A stretch of 64,000 nucleotides of DNA from Crotophaga sulcirostris (GCA_013397455.1 VYZB01000040.1:2307889-2371888); one strand, 5' to 3'; positions 14,701 through 26,748 are shown, counted from the stretch's first letter. Notes: generated by a model from the letters alone, not told the origin. Translations and numbers: made by a program.

Positions 14701-17700
14701 TAAGTCCTTCTTTCAAGGGTGGGTAGAGATGCTCAAGTTAAAAGCAACATGACCTAGATTTAATTAAGATATATTCAAAATAAGGAAAGTCCAGAAACCA
14801 CAATACACAGTCAGGATGCAAGTGTGTTTATTTTGATATAGTCATATCAATATCAGAAAAGTTAAGTTTGGAATTCTTCCTGTAGGAATGAATATATCAC
14901 CTGGTTTTTGACTTCTTCACCAGTATAACAATGATGGGATGAAAGTAATACAGTAAATCTTCAATAGATCAAAGTATTTAATCTGCTTCACTGTTACAGT
15001 GTAATGACTCTACCACAATCTTTACTTTCTTCAAGCTGACTTCCCAGGAGGTAAAAATCTGCAAAATCAATTTCCTGTCCCACACCTATTGAGAAGAATG
15101 GGAAATAGCATTTTTCTACAGAGAACCTTTCCCAGATACTTGGGCCCTAAAAGTAAACAGGACCTTTTCTTTAATTTCTGTGCCAGTACTTGGGGAAAAC
15201 CCATCAACCCGTGCACAATATCACAGGTAACAGATCTCTGACTGTCTCACAGTCTGAGCTCCACTGGTCACCTTCTCTCTTAACTCCCACAGAAGGGTAT
15301 CGTGGACTTTGTTTTTCATATCTATTTCTACCAGAGGGCCTGAGGAATGATATACTAACTGTGTTAGATCAAATTCACATCATTTACACAGGAAAGTCAG
15401 AATGGGTATGACACTAATATCACTCCTCACTACAGAAATGGAGGGTGAAAGGAGAGTGGATGTTCAGAAAAAGATTCCAAGTACTCTGAATAATACATTC
15501 TTTAAATATCTGCTTCCATCTCTAGTTGTCTGTCACAGTGCAGCATAAACAAAGTACCAAAAAAGAAGAGGGCATCCACGTACATTTGACAATATAATGT
15601 CATGCCATACTCTTTCTGGAGGCATGTCAGGAAGCAAAGCAGGGAAATGATGCAAGATCTACAAAAGAGGGCATGCAAAAGCTTTCAAGCTGTCACTGTT
15701 GTCTTGCAAAATGCAGGGAAGATTTTCAAATTTGCACAGGCATTACCAGTTCACACCATTCTAACTGGTTAACCTTCCTCTACAGAACCCAAGCAGAGTT
15801 ATCTGAGAAAGGCAGAGAAATACATTAACAACATAGCATAAGTTATTATGATTTCCACAGAAACCCCATCTAATCTTTCCTGTTCCAAAGGGAAACTGTC
15901 ATGTAGCTGATGCTCTAAGATTTACTCTGCTAACAAATGACATAATTTACGAGATAGAGCATGCACTCCAGTTTCTCAAAGCTAAAAGAATCCTTCTCCA
16001 CACATACACTTCATACTGAGAAATATAAACAGAAGCTGTTTGGATACAAAAACTTTTATTTATCCTATTATTTATGTGCTAAGACATATTCCAGGCACTG
16101 TGCAGACAGAAAATACCACTGTATAAACAAAGTTTACAAACTAAGCCATATTGGCTTGTTTTCCAGATGAAGGAAAACATTCCTGTGAAATGGAAACTGT
16201 TGGAGAAATTTGTTTTTAAGACTCTAAAGTTCTTTTTTAAATAAGATCCTGTTCTTTGAACAAAATAAAAGTATACTTTTTAAAAATGCTTGGGATGTTT
16301 CAACTATATCCAAGAATAGAAAACTGCAAATGGCCTTTTTCAATAACAAAACAGTAACTCTGCTACCTACAAATACGAAGACGATGGTAGGTAACTGAAG
16401 CAGAGTAACACAAAGGAAACGGAAAATTTAAGATACAATTAAGATACTTCAAACTATCATTTCTTACATTTTACTATCAAATTTAACATTGAACTGCTGC
16501 TCTCTGGCAATTGATCAAGTTGATCAGCCCTTGGCAAGTCACAAATTATAAGTTTTGAACAGTGATAAATAACAGGCCCACAATCCAATGAATTCTCTCT
16601 AAACTTTGTTTCACACTTCTTCAGTTGTCCCATAGACCCTACATGGCACCTGAAACTCATTTACATAGCTGCATGTGATGTGCAAATGGAGTGAGAAACA
16701 TCTCTCAAAGATCTTAGAACACCTCCGACTGCACTGCATTGAAAAATTTCCATTCCCACACACATGAACAAGATAAACAACGCAAACTTTAATCCTGAAA
16801 ATCCTTATTAACTTCAGTAGATCCTGTTACTTAAGCAAAACTATTCAGCTGTTTGAGATTGAGTACAAACATTGCTGTTTGCACTGGAATTCTCAACCTT
16901 ACATTTCTTATTTTGCGGTCTACAAATATAATCAAGATGGCAAGAGGTTATCCAATATTAATGTAAATAATCTCGTCGGGGAAATGAAGAGGGTTTTTTT
17001 TTTTTGCAGCATACTGCTAGAACTACACTTCTGGCTGAATCCCAACAGAACAGCTGAACAAGTCATTGAAGCTCCACCTTTTGTTCGAAATTTTAAAACA
17101 GAGATTGATAATCTCTACTCAATAACAAGGTATTAACCAGCCAGCTGAAGTTCAGCTACCTGAAAAACTTCTAAATTAGCAATAACACTACAGAAATATC
17201 CCATCAGCATTATCCCTGAGCTTTTTTTACCTGGAAGCACTTAATCATCATATCACTAGTGGTTTAAATTTTTTAATGTTTAATGACTTTTGTCACAAAT
17301 ATTACACAAGTATCCACTATCCATTGGTCATGTGTTCTTCTGTAAGACAAAATATCACTTGTCTCAAAATTTCATCAGTAGATATTGAAGTACTTGAAAA
17401 AGAAAATAACATTATACCCCTTCTGAAGGTTGAAAACAAAAACTGACTTGCCCTAATCCAATAGCAAAGCAAGAAAAATACCATTTGGTCCAATTCCACT
17501 GCCCTATCCATGAGGCTGCACAATGTCCTGTGCCCTAAATACCGAGTATCTCTCTCTCAAATACAGTACAACTTAATAAAAAAGGACGATAAAACAATTT
17601 CAAAATACATTGAACAATGAAGTTGTCACACGTCAATAGCTATATCTGAATTTTGCTGTAGTTTCTGGAAGCTTTCTGCTACAATGTACAGTAGCAATTT

Positions 17701-19849
17701 TTACATATATAAAAAACTTTATCTAAAATAATAATCCATTATCAATGCAACAACAATGTACCATTCCATTCAAATGTCAACTCCAATGATAAGAAAAATG
17801 CAAAATATTGTCCACTGACAGCAGCAATGGAATTCCTTTTCCTCTTCTTCCTCTATTAATATTCTACCCTATTAGGGTAGAATACAATTAATAAGTTTTT
17901 AATACTTCTCAAGAAATGACAATTTAAAAACAAAAATCAATAAGTTTTGAGTTGATCATTTCTACTGTGAAAACAATTTGTAACAAAAGTGAATTGCATT
18001 CCTGTTGGGTCTATTATTTATCATTTTGCCTGAAGGCCAAAAGCATACAACCCATCCACAGGTTTAACCCACACAGTTGCACCCTAGTAGTGAATGCAGT
18101 CTCCTAAACAAGTATCTGATAACACAGTCTTGGAACATCTGAAAAAGGAAAGCGTGGAATTATAACACAGAAAAAGCTAAAAGCGTTTCCTAGAAAATCC
18201 ATCAATATCTTAAAAGTTTTAACACCAAGTGTCTCAAACTCTTAGCTCCCCTGTGGACTTGTTGTAAGACAAGTCTTTTACAACCACTAAGTTGGGTTGG
18301 GGACAGGGAGCAGAAAAAAAACTAAGGAAACTCAAAACTTTGAAATATTTTATTGAAGATGTCTCTGATACATTGCCAGAACCCCAGTACATATTAACCT
18401 CTATTACTGGAAAGCTGAACACAGCTCATACCCCAAACATCTCTGCACTGTCACAGTGAATCTGCTTTCCACTATTATGGGGAAATGGACCCTCTGCACT
18501 GGAAACTGAACCTGACCTCTCTCTTTTCTGTTTCCTAAGTAATCCAAATAGCTAATTACTAATTAGTATCTTTGGTGGGTCTCTCAAAACATGATTTCTT
18601 ATTCAAGCACAACAATCATTCCCATATCCCTCTGAGCTGATCAGCATAATCTCAAATTCTTTCCTAAAAAGCCCAGGGTAATGCTGAACCCTCTCAACTC
18701 CAGGAATACCAAAAACATGGTCACAGAGTCTCTCTGGCTGCAGTTCAAACTCCCCCAGTATTCACCAGCTAGAACATTAAGATCTGATTTTATTTTCTAC
18801 TTCATATGATCGCCATTCTTGAAGTTTTAAAAAAATCCTAAATACAGATTATAAGCATGCTTAGAAATAGGAATGTTATGCAATCCAATAAATGAATATT
18901 GCTTCATTCTACAAGAACCTAAAATGAGTTAAGGTAGAATATCAGACTTCACCTGATCTTATGCTGTCACTTGGGAATGTAAAAACCTAAGCTGGATTCT
19001 GGTTTTGTTTCACTGTAGCAGAAGGATTATTTTAATATGGAGAAGATTGATTTCATTCCTGTATGTGTGAGCTGCTGTTGATATTGCCACCCAGAAAAAT
19101 TCCTTTCTAGAATTATCATCAATATATATTAAAAGAGTGCTTACTTCCACCCTGCCTCTGTTCTAAAAGCCTCCTCGGTGCTAATTCCCAGAGCAAGGCT
19201 ACAGGTCTCCTGCTCAAAATTTCTCTTTAGATTTTCTAATCCTTTTCTCCTTAATCTCCATTATATGAAAAGAAATCCACATATGCATGGTCTGCGAGAA
19301 GCTAAGTAACTTTACCTCTCACCATAGTTACCACATCTGATTTAACCACTGGCTCTGGACATTGCATCATTGTCCTTTAAGATTTTATTTGTGTGTGCCT
19401 CGATACATTCAACAAGCATAAAATCATAACACCAGACTGATTTTAATATCATCAGTACACAATTACATTTCAATTTATGCAACTGTAAAACAACACACCA
19501 TCCACCTCTGCTATTTCTGTAGTGTGTGTTGTTTTCTAGGATCTCAGAAACAAAAATGTTTAAATGTGTTACTACGACTGTTAGTAAGAAGATTTTCTGC
19601 GTAATTCAATTCTTTGAATGATTCTGAAACAATTCTACATTCAGGTTTTCATTAGTGTGCTCAACTATTCTATTAGACTTTTTTTGTTTCTCATGGTAAC
19701 CAATTTTATTTGGCTTAACAGAAGCTGTTCAAATATTTAAAGGCACTCTGAGATGGCAGGAGTTTTATCTAGGAGCATACATGTTGTGTCACAGATATTC
19801 CTTGCCTTTTTTTGGTTTTTTTTCAAAAACAGTAGCAATCAAATGAGAT
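11764..19849. other. AT-rich non-coding DNA, about 8 kb
   Basis: No repeat family or exon identified except the palindrome at 17860-17884. The longest frames (102 codons at 13681, 95 at 14237 on the minus strand) look random: no conserved motif, no splice context, and composition like the surroundings. Confidence 0.6.
17860..17884. repeat. 25-base perfect palindrome
   Basis: Two 12-base arms (TATTCTACCCTA and its complement TAGGGTAGAATA) around a single T. Flanked on both sides by ATTAAT words. It could form a small hairpin or bind a dimeric protein. No flanking duplication that proves a transposon. Confidence 0.85.
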
Positions 19850-20870
19850 CTGGACCAGCCACGCTGCACCGGGAACGTGCTCACTTCATCTGTTTATGCT
19901 AATATTCAAGTTACAATGGGCACGTTTTGAAATTACAAGCTCGGCAGTTAAAACAGATGCTTCTTAGGTTCCTTCATATGCCCTGCATCCTCTGCCAGCA
20001 CCGGCAGGCGTAACGCAAGAACTAAAGTATAAACATCTGCAACACCTCTGTTTTGTTAACATTCTTCCACACGTTTTCTTCCTAACTCCAAAAAAAAAAA
20101 AAAGGCTCAACGGTGTTAAAAAAAAAACAGTGAAATTGGAAACATCTGCGAGATAGCTACGGCCAACGGAATGAAACATGAATAAACAAAAACATGGCGA
20201 AAGTGGCCTGGGGTTGTTACACTGTCAGATCATTTTTCCAAGCCCAACATCAAGGCTTTTGTTACAACCGAAGCGGTCATTTGCATGGAGAACCAACAGG
20301 GTTTCTTCTTCTTCAGCGTCTCCCCGATCGCAGCGCACACTCGCTCTCTCCCCCAGAGAGGCAAAACCTCTTGCAAACCAAACACCGCGGCTAAACCCAC
20401 ACAGATTGGCAACTCCAGAACCCCCAGATCGCCAACAACGAGCAGTTTGCTGCGAAGACGCAATTTAGGTATTAAAAAAAAAAATAAAAATAAAAATAAA
20501 GAGACAAACCTTTGGAGCGCTGCCCCAGCCGGAGTTCCTCTCCCTCTGCTCTGCTGGTTCTGACAAGATCAGGCTGAGATTAACAAATCCATGCTTACTC
20601 TGACAGCCCCACTCCTCTGCCTCCCGCACACCCAACCGGGGGCTGGAAATAACAGCAAACTTTCAGAAAAGTTAAATGCGGAATGAATTAAAGGAATGTA
20701 AAGCACAATGGCAGGAAAGCAGCAAACACTGCCTGGGCAATTATTGCAGCAGCGCGCAGGGCACTGCTCTGTAGTTAAGGCTGGGTCAGCACTTTCTGCC
20801 CAAACCCCTCTATTTTTTCCAGGGGGCTGTCACTCAAAGCCAAAAAAAAAAAAAAAATTGCTCACGGCTA
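19850..20870. promoter_or_regulatory. Candidate regulatory region, single-copy, moderately GC-rich
   Basis: It stands out from its AT-rich surroundings by more CpG and no repeat match. It has a perfect octamer ATTTGCAT at 20279-20286 (POU-factor site) and CpG-bearing words between 20310 and 20460. On the minus strand, CCAAAG|GTTTGT near 20510 could serve as a splice donor of a non-coding first exon. The overlapping open frames on both strands (60-100 codons) look like shadows. It may be an enhancer or an alternative promoter of the upstream, opposite-strand neighbour. Confidence 0.35.
20471..20500 (+). repeat. A-rich microsatellite (AAAAAT type)
   Basis: A run of A interrupted by T about every sixth base, next to a GC-richer candidate regulatory stretch. 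Confidence 0.9.
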
Positions 20871-21099
20871 AAAAATTACTCACAGGTAACCTCCTCTCCC
20901 TTTACATGTTAAAACACACATTTAGACCACTCAAAAAGTTACAGGACTCAGGGCACTTATTAAGCAAGTCCTATATGTCATTTTTTAGGAGAAAAACAAC
21001 TTTTCTTCTTTAAATGGGATTTCACAAGAATTTGAGCTGCACTGTGAATTTTGTGTGTCCCCCCCCTCCCCTCCTTTTTATAAAAGCAAATTAAAAAAA

Positions 21100-21400
21100 T
21101 ACGTTGACACCTGAAAAAACTTGTTTGCATAAACACTGAATAATTTTTAAGTAACTTTTACACGCCTGGACTGCCTGATAGGTACCCGAGATAGTAAATC
21201 GCCTGCTCACACAGCTGATTCAGCACAGACAAAGGCCTCTATCGAGGTCTCAACTCTAATCCATTATGGCAACTTTGAAACCTCGATTGCTGAGTGCATC
21301 TACATTTTCCCCTGATAAGGAAAGTGTCCCTATAATTATGCTAAAATAAGGAAACAAAGCGTTTGATCTGCAATTACTACTTTACAAGGATGCTCTAAAC
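21100..21400. promoter_or_regulatory. Candidate conserved enhancer-like element
   Basis: Single-copy text of balanced composition, with an ACAAAGG (SOX/TCF type) at 21229-21235, a TGATAAG (GATA) at 21313-21319 and a CAATTAC (homeobox type) at 21371-21377. There is no open frame of note. The call rests only on motif density and the absence of repeat features. Confidence 0.3.
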
Positions 21401-24400
21401 TGTGGTACATCAGTGTAATCTCTCCTGCTGTTGTCAACCGCTGGGTTTTGTTTGTGGGGGCTTTTTTGTTTGTTTGCTGGGGTTTTATTGTCTTGGTAAT
21501 TTCCTCTCAGATAAAGAAATAAAGCCACCAACATCTCCAGCCTATTTATACCCGCCAGATATACTTTTCAGTTCCAAGCTTGAAGTTACAATACCAAAAC
21601 ATAACTGCACCATCATATTGTTACTTACTTTTCAAGTAAAAAAGTGCCTTTCATGTAAAAAAAAAGTGCAACAGCCCAAGCCTGCTGGGCAAGAAAACCA
21701 AAGCTTAAGTTTTGTCTCCTCTGACTGATATGAAGTAGCCAAGACAACAGGCAGCTCATGTGATCCTAACAAAGCTCAGTCTATCAACACTTGTCCATCG
21801 AAAGGTGTCCCTCTGCTCTGTAGGAATTTCTGACTCCACTGTAGAGTTCCATACATATTAGATAAAATCAAGTAGCAGCTATTAAAATGGAGCAATCCAT
21901 TAAAAACTCTGTTCCTGATAACAACTCAGTAAAGCAACAATTTCCCCAGTAGGAATTGTCTCACCCTCAATATCTTCTAAAAGTCATAACACTGAGTATC
22001 CATCTCAAGGTATGTGGTATTAGCACAGGTCATCTTGCATTTCTTCTTTACAAAGGCAGCTGCCTGGCATAGTTTGAAGACAAGCTGCTTTGACTTTAAC
22101 ATCTTTTTCTGTCAATATTGTGCACACTAGTTGTTTCACTCCAGAATTTCCCCTATTGTTCAGAAGAATAAAACAACGTAGTTTTAAGATAAGGTCCTAA
22201 ATACTTCATAAACATCATAAGACACCAGAAGAATACAGAGAAGGCTTCTACTTCTCCATGCTAAGATGGACAGTACAATCACTACACATCTACTCAGGGC
22301 AAGAGCTGGGCCAGCAGGGCAGCCTGGGCTCCCACCTGATCCAACACTTTACAGCACTGGCTTGTGCCAGTCTTGTCCGCTAAAATGAGAAATGATGGTG
22401 ACACATTCACTCCTACCACTCTGGCACAGAAGTTAGAACGTCCACAAAGAAAAAAAGAGAAGCAAGTGTAGTAAAATCCCAATCCACAGCAGTTGCCTTC
22501 AGCACGTGGAACCAGAACACTAAGGTTTCTGCTTTGGTCTACAAGGAATTTATGTTTACGAAAGGTACATAATTTGCATGTGATGCTTCAAGACAGACAG
22601 ACCTTTTCCTCTAACTATTAATCTGGAGCTAATGGGAAGAGTATTGGAAATACTTTTAAGATACTGTCAAATGATTGTTCCTAAAGGTTTGGAACACACA
22701 GTACACCCAGCTTAATTTTAACTAATTGTTCATTCACATTAGTAAGACACTAAATGAGACAAACATTAATAGATCATGATTCAACTGGACAATGCCAAGA
22801 AATACAAAATGGAAGCTGATTTTTATTCTTCAATTCACACCACTAGGGGATAAGGTAAAACAAACAAGATTCAGTACACAAACCTTCTTCATAGATCCAA
22901 GTTTATATTTCCTACTTAAGAATAAAGCAGTATAATTTATGAAAACTATAAAAACAAAGTTATATTGGTAATTAAACTATATTTAATTAAGTTAAGCTTC
23001 AGCTTTATAACTTAGTATGGTAGGTTAAGCAGAAGACATTTATTAACTTAATATTAAAGAACAAAGTGCAACCTCTGTATATGAATAACCATGCCCAGGA
23101 ATAACAATAACTACAAATATTTTGTTAAATTCAGCAGGGAACTACAGATTTTAACAAGAACAAAAGACCATTAGCTTAGTTGTTATCTCCACATTTATCA
23201 CATCAACATTTATATTACAAATCAATAGCTGAAACCTAAAGTTGAAAACGTGCCAGAAATATGCATAGGTTGTATCAATATTTGCAGATGGAGCCTAGAA
23301 CATAAATTAGCTGACACTCAACACTTACAGCTTCCTCTCTGAAGTTGCAATATTTAAAGGTTAAAGATTAGACATGCTCCCTCTTGTGTTAAACTAAGAA
23401 TACACAGAATACATGCTGTTTTCTCTGACATGATGGTTGCTTGGCCATCTGTTCCCTTAAGCAAACCCTTTAACTTTGGCTACTAGTGTCTGACAAACCT
23501 TCACCAATAATTCCCCAGTTTAAAGACAGATATAGTCTGAGCACACAACCTGTGTCCATATAATATTTGTGTTACATTAAATTAGTTACTCTATTATCAT
23601 AAGGCATTTCATCTAAAAATCTGTTGCAATTCTGGGTTTTTTTAACAATACCTGTATGACTTGATAAATTACATGCAAAGTCACACTTAAGTCTCAGTAA
23701 GCATCACCAACCTAAAGAGTTAATGTATGCCAAGTTCAAGCTGTTCAGTAACATCAATAACATGGGATATTAAACAGCAAAGCTCTTTGTAAATATTAGC
23801 TTACAAAATATTTAAGGCAGACAAGAACAACAGGAAGAATTTACAATGCCACACAAATATGTTTGTAAATACAGCAACAACTGAGCTAAGTTTTCAGTCC
23901 TCCCACTTGACAGGCTCAGGTGAAGCATTCCCTGCACAAAGCCCAAGTGGAATCAAAATACTCCTTACAAACATCCTCTTGCAAGAATCCGGCCCCAGGA
24001 TCGTGTCTGGACACGAATGTTAATCCCAGGTGTAACTAACAAATGTTTTTACTACTATACTTTTTAAACAAAGGCTTTGCACCTGGAGTGGGCTTGGCAA
24101 ATTATGTTTAGGTGCACGTTTACTGATTATGGTCAGTAGCAGACTGAATGCCAGGGCAGCTGAAAGTAAACACAAGGAAATAGTTTGCAGGCCAAGGCTG
24201 AAGAGAATCTAAAACTCAGCTACATAACTTTACACACTCTTATTTACCTCCAGCCCTAGGAGGCAGATATATGTTCTCAGTGTAACACAGCCTATGCACC
24301 TTGGAAATAAATAATGTTACTGAGCACTCTAAGAAACACACTTGTTAAATACGACTTGCTCTTTCAAACCATCAAAGTTAAATGTGTTTTATCTTCCTGG

Positions 24401-25141
24401 AAATAATTGTGTTTACTTTCCTTCAGACACCTGTAGACCAGAAATAATATAACCACAAGGTTAGGAAAGACAACAAAAACCACTGTGACTAAAGGGTGCC
24501 CTTTTGGGGGTCTCTTTTAAGCCTCAAACCACAACAGCACACTACTTGAAACACACACGTGCTTGCTCACAAGCACCTGCACTGAGAAACAGAACTTTTG
24601 CCACCAACTACAACAACAGAAAAAGTTTCTGTCACTGCACATACAGCTCCTGATTCGTGTTTCCACTTTCTCACTGTTACGCTGCAGACCTCACGGCTTT
24701 GAAGTCTGACAAATTGCCTTTCGTCTCACTCACAAAGGTGCTAAAATCATAGTGAGCAGCTTCATGCAGGTACTAAAAGAGGATGGCACATGTTATGGAT
24801 GAATCCAGACACTGCCCTCAACATATTATTAAAAAACTAGGTTTCATATCAATAGCCAGAGAATTAAATATTCCAAGAATGCTTTTATTGCCTCAGACAC
24901 ACAAGTAGAGCAGGTCTGCAGGATCAGGGCCCTTTTTTAATAAAGGAAACACCCAAGCATGCTCGGCAGAGGATTTATTGCTCATTTAAAGCAGTGCTTT
25001 CCACCTTAGGGCCCAGCAGCTCCTGCAGCCTCATCTGAGGGGCTGAACTGAGGTCAGCAGGCCAAGCCAGCCCGGGGAGTGCACCCAGAGACCACAGCTC
25101 CCTCCAGACACAGCCGAGGGCCCGCAAAACCAACCAACAAC
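21401..25141. other. AT-rich non-coding DNA up to the gap
   Basis: No exon or repeat recognised. Includes a small inverted repeat at 24001-24016 (TCGTGTC-TG-GACACGA). GC content rises only in the last 120 bases before the N run. Confidence 0.6.
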
Positions 25142-25541
25142 NNNNNNNNNNNNNNNNNNNNNNNNNNNNNNNNNNNNNNNNNNNNNNNNNNNNNNNNNNN
25201 NNNNNNNNNNNNNNNNNNNNNNNNNNNNNNNNNNNNNNNNNNNNNNNNNNNNNNNNNNNNNNNNNNNNNNNNNNNNNNNNNNNNNNNNNNNNNNNNNNNN
25301 NNNNNNNNNNNNNNNNNNNNNNNNNNNNNNNNNNNNNNNNNNNNNNNNNNNNNNNNNNNNNNNNNNNNNNNNNNNNNNNNNNNNNNNNNNNNNNNNNNNN
25401 NNNNNNNNNNNNNNNNNNNNNNNNNNNNNNNNNNNNNNNNNNNNNNNNNNNNNNNNNNNNNNNNNNNNNNNNNNNNNNNNNNNNNNNNNNNNNNNNNNNN
25501 NNNNNNNNNNNNNNNNNNNNNNNNNNNNNNNNNNNNNNNNN
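25142..25541. other. Assembly gap (400 N)
   Basis: An unbroken run of N, exactly 400 bases, at the left shoulder of the CpG island. The flank on the right is a GC-rich tandem repeat, a typical reason for a sequencing gap. True length may differ from 400. Confidence 0.99.
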
Positions 25542-25548
25542 GTGGGGG

Positions 25549-25640
25549 GAAGAAGGGGGGCTGCGAGGGCACCCCGGGGGGAATTACGGGTGGAAAGAGG
25601 GTGGAAGGAAGGGGGAGCTGCGAGAGCACCCCGGGGCTGC
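25549..25640. repeat. GC-rich minisatellite (57-base period) at the gap edge
   Basis: The word CTGCGAG recurs at 25561 and 25618, and the flanking bases (a GAAG/GGGGG stretch before it, a CACCCCGGGG stretch after it) recur with it. This makes a little under two imperfect units of 57 bases. Further units probably lie within the gap. The period is a multiple of three, which keeps a long open frame on the minus strand, but that frame looks like low-complexity shadow. Confidence 0.65.
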
Positions 25641-26013
25641 TCCACCCGCGCACGCCCGGCCCGGAGGAAGGACGAGGACGCGGAGCCGGCGGGAGAAGCT
25701 CCTCCAGGGCTGAGCGGCAGCCAACACCCCCCACCCCATTCTCCCCCGCGGGGAAGGCGAGACCGGCCCGGCTGCTGCGGGAGCCGCTCCCGCCCCGCGC
25801 ATCCCCGCCACCGCCGCTCGGGGAGGCAGTTGGGACAGAGAACCCGCCCGGGCGCTCCCCTTGCCCGGCGCCGGGAGAGAGAACCGAGAGGAAGGGGACT
25901 CACGCTGTCTCCGCTATTTAAACCTCTTCCCGCCGCCTCCGCCTCACTGACTCTCACTCACTCTCTCCACCCCGCGGAACTTACTAGGGGCGGCCCCTGC
26001 CCTCCCTCCCCGG

Positions 26014-26142
26014 CCAATATACACACAGCCACACGCCGGGCCGCCGCTGCTCCGCCCGCCCGCCCCACGTGCGTCTCCCATTCGCTGGTCGCCCTGCCCG
26101 TCAGGAAAACGGCCAATATCACTGGCTGAGACACCTGCCAAT
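26014..26142 (+). promoter_or_regulatory. Three forward CCAAT boxes (left cluster)
   Basis: CCAAT occurs at 26014-26018, 26113-26117 and 26138-26142, each preceded by G or GG as in NF-Y sites. The CACGTG E-box at 26066-26071 (USF/MYC/MiT type) lies between the first and second. GC boxes follow directly. Binding is inferred from motif only. Confidence 0.6.
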
Positions 26143-26222
26143 CATAGCCGGCTCCGCCCCGTCCCTCCTTGCCCCGCCCCCGTCCCACCCCTCCTCTTCC
26201 CGGACCCCTCGGGGGGGTGTTA

Positions 26223-26234
26223 AAACGGCCGTTT
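26223..26234. promoter_or_regulatory. 12-base perfect palindrome AAACGGCCGTTT
   Basis: Perfect palindrome between the two CCAAT clusters. It contains two facing AACGG words, the core bound by MYB proteins, and runs into TTTGAA, the core of the cell-cycle CHR element. Role is a guess. Confidence 0.4.
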
Positions 26235-26301
26235 GAAGTCACCATCAAAATTTACTTTTAGGTCCCGCCCGCTCAGCTCTAGCTGGGATTCTGACTGGGC
26301 A

Positions 26302-26621
26302 ATTGGAAAGCCCTTGCTAACGCGATTGGGTGGCTGGATGTCCATCACCTCAAAAAGCCCCGCCTATCTGCACGCCGTCATGCCATTCGATTTGCCCGTG
26401 CCTCGAGTTTGGCCCCACCCACTCCCACGCCGCCACCCAGCCACGCGCGGCTTCTCAAACTCTAAGGCGGTGCCAACGCGCAAGGCGCGAAAGGGTGGTT
26501 TTCATTGGCTGCCGCTTCTCAGTTCCAGCCGCTGCTTCTTCCGCCGTCTCGCGGAGCGTACCACGCTGCGGCGGCGGGAGGGAGGGCAGCGAGCGGCGGT
26601 GGTTCGTCCCGCCGCCATTGG
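26302..26621 (-). promoter_or_regulatory. Four reversed CCAAT boxes (right cluster)
   Basis: ATTGG occurs at 26302-26306, 26325-26329, 26504-26508 and 26617-26621. The copy at 26504 reads CATTGGCTG, a strong NF-Y type. An E2F-like GGCGCGAAA lies just before it at 26484-26492, a pairing seen in growth-regulated promoters. Orientation is opposite to that of the left cluster. Confidence 0.6.
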
Positions 26622-26654
26622 GGATGGGGCGGAGAAAGGCGCCGCCTGCCCGTC

Positions 26655-26672
26655 ATGCCGCGCGCGCTGTAG
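26655..26672 (+). other. Five-codon upstream ORF in the likely MAEA 5' UTR
   Basis: An ATG at 26655 reads M-P-R-A-L then TAG, ending 76 bases before the MAEA start codon. A longer upstream frame from the ATG near 26624 stops at 26740, also before the start codon. Whether either is in the mRNA depends on the unmapped transcription start. Confidence 0.45.
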
Positions 26673-26748
26673 GTAGCTCCCTCCGGTGCGGGGGGTGGAG
26701 GGGGGAAGAGGGCGGGGGAGGAGGCGGCGGCTGGTGCTGAAATCCAAG

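Noticed and set aside
1..25000. Search for CTBP1 coding exons on the minus strand
   Set aside because: I looked for the conserved N-terminal coding words of both CTBP1 forms and found none, so no CTBP1 feature is reported despite expected synteny.
25031..25957. Open frames of 226-308 codons on both strands at the CpG island
   Set aside because: They run through the N gap and are low-complexity Pro/Gly/Arg/Ala text, typical of stop-poor GC-rich DNA.
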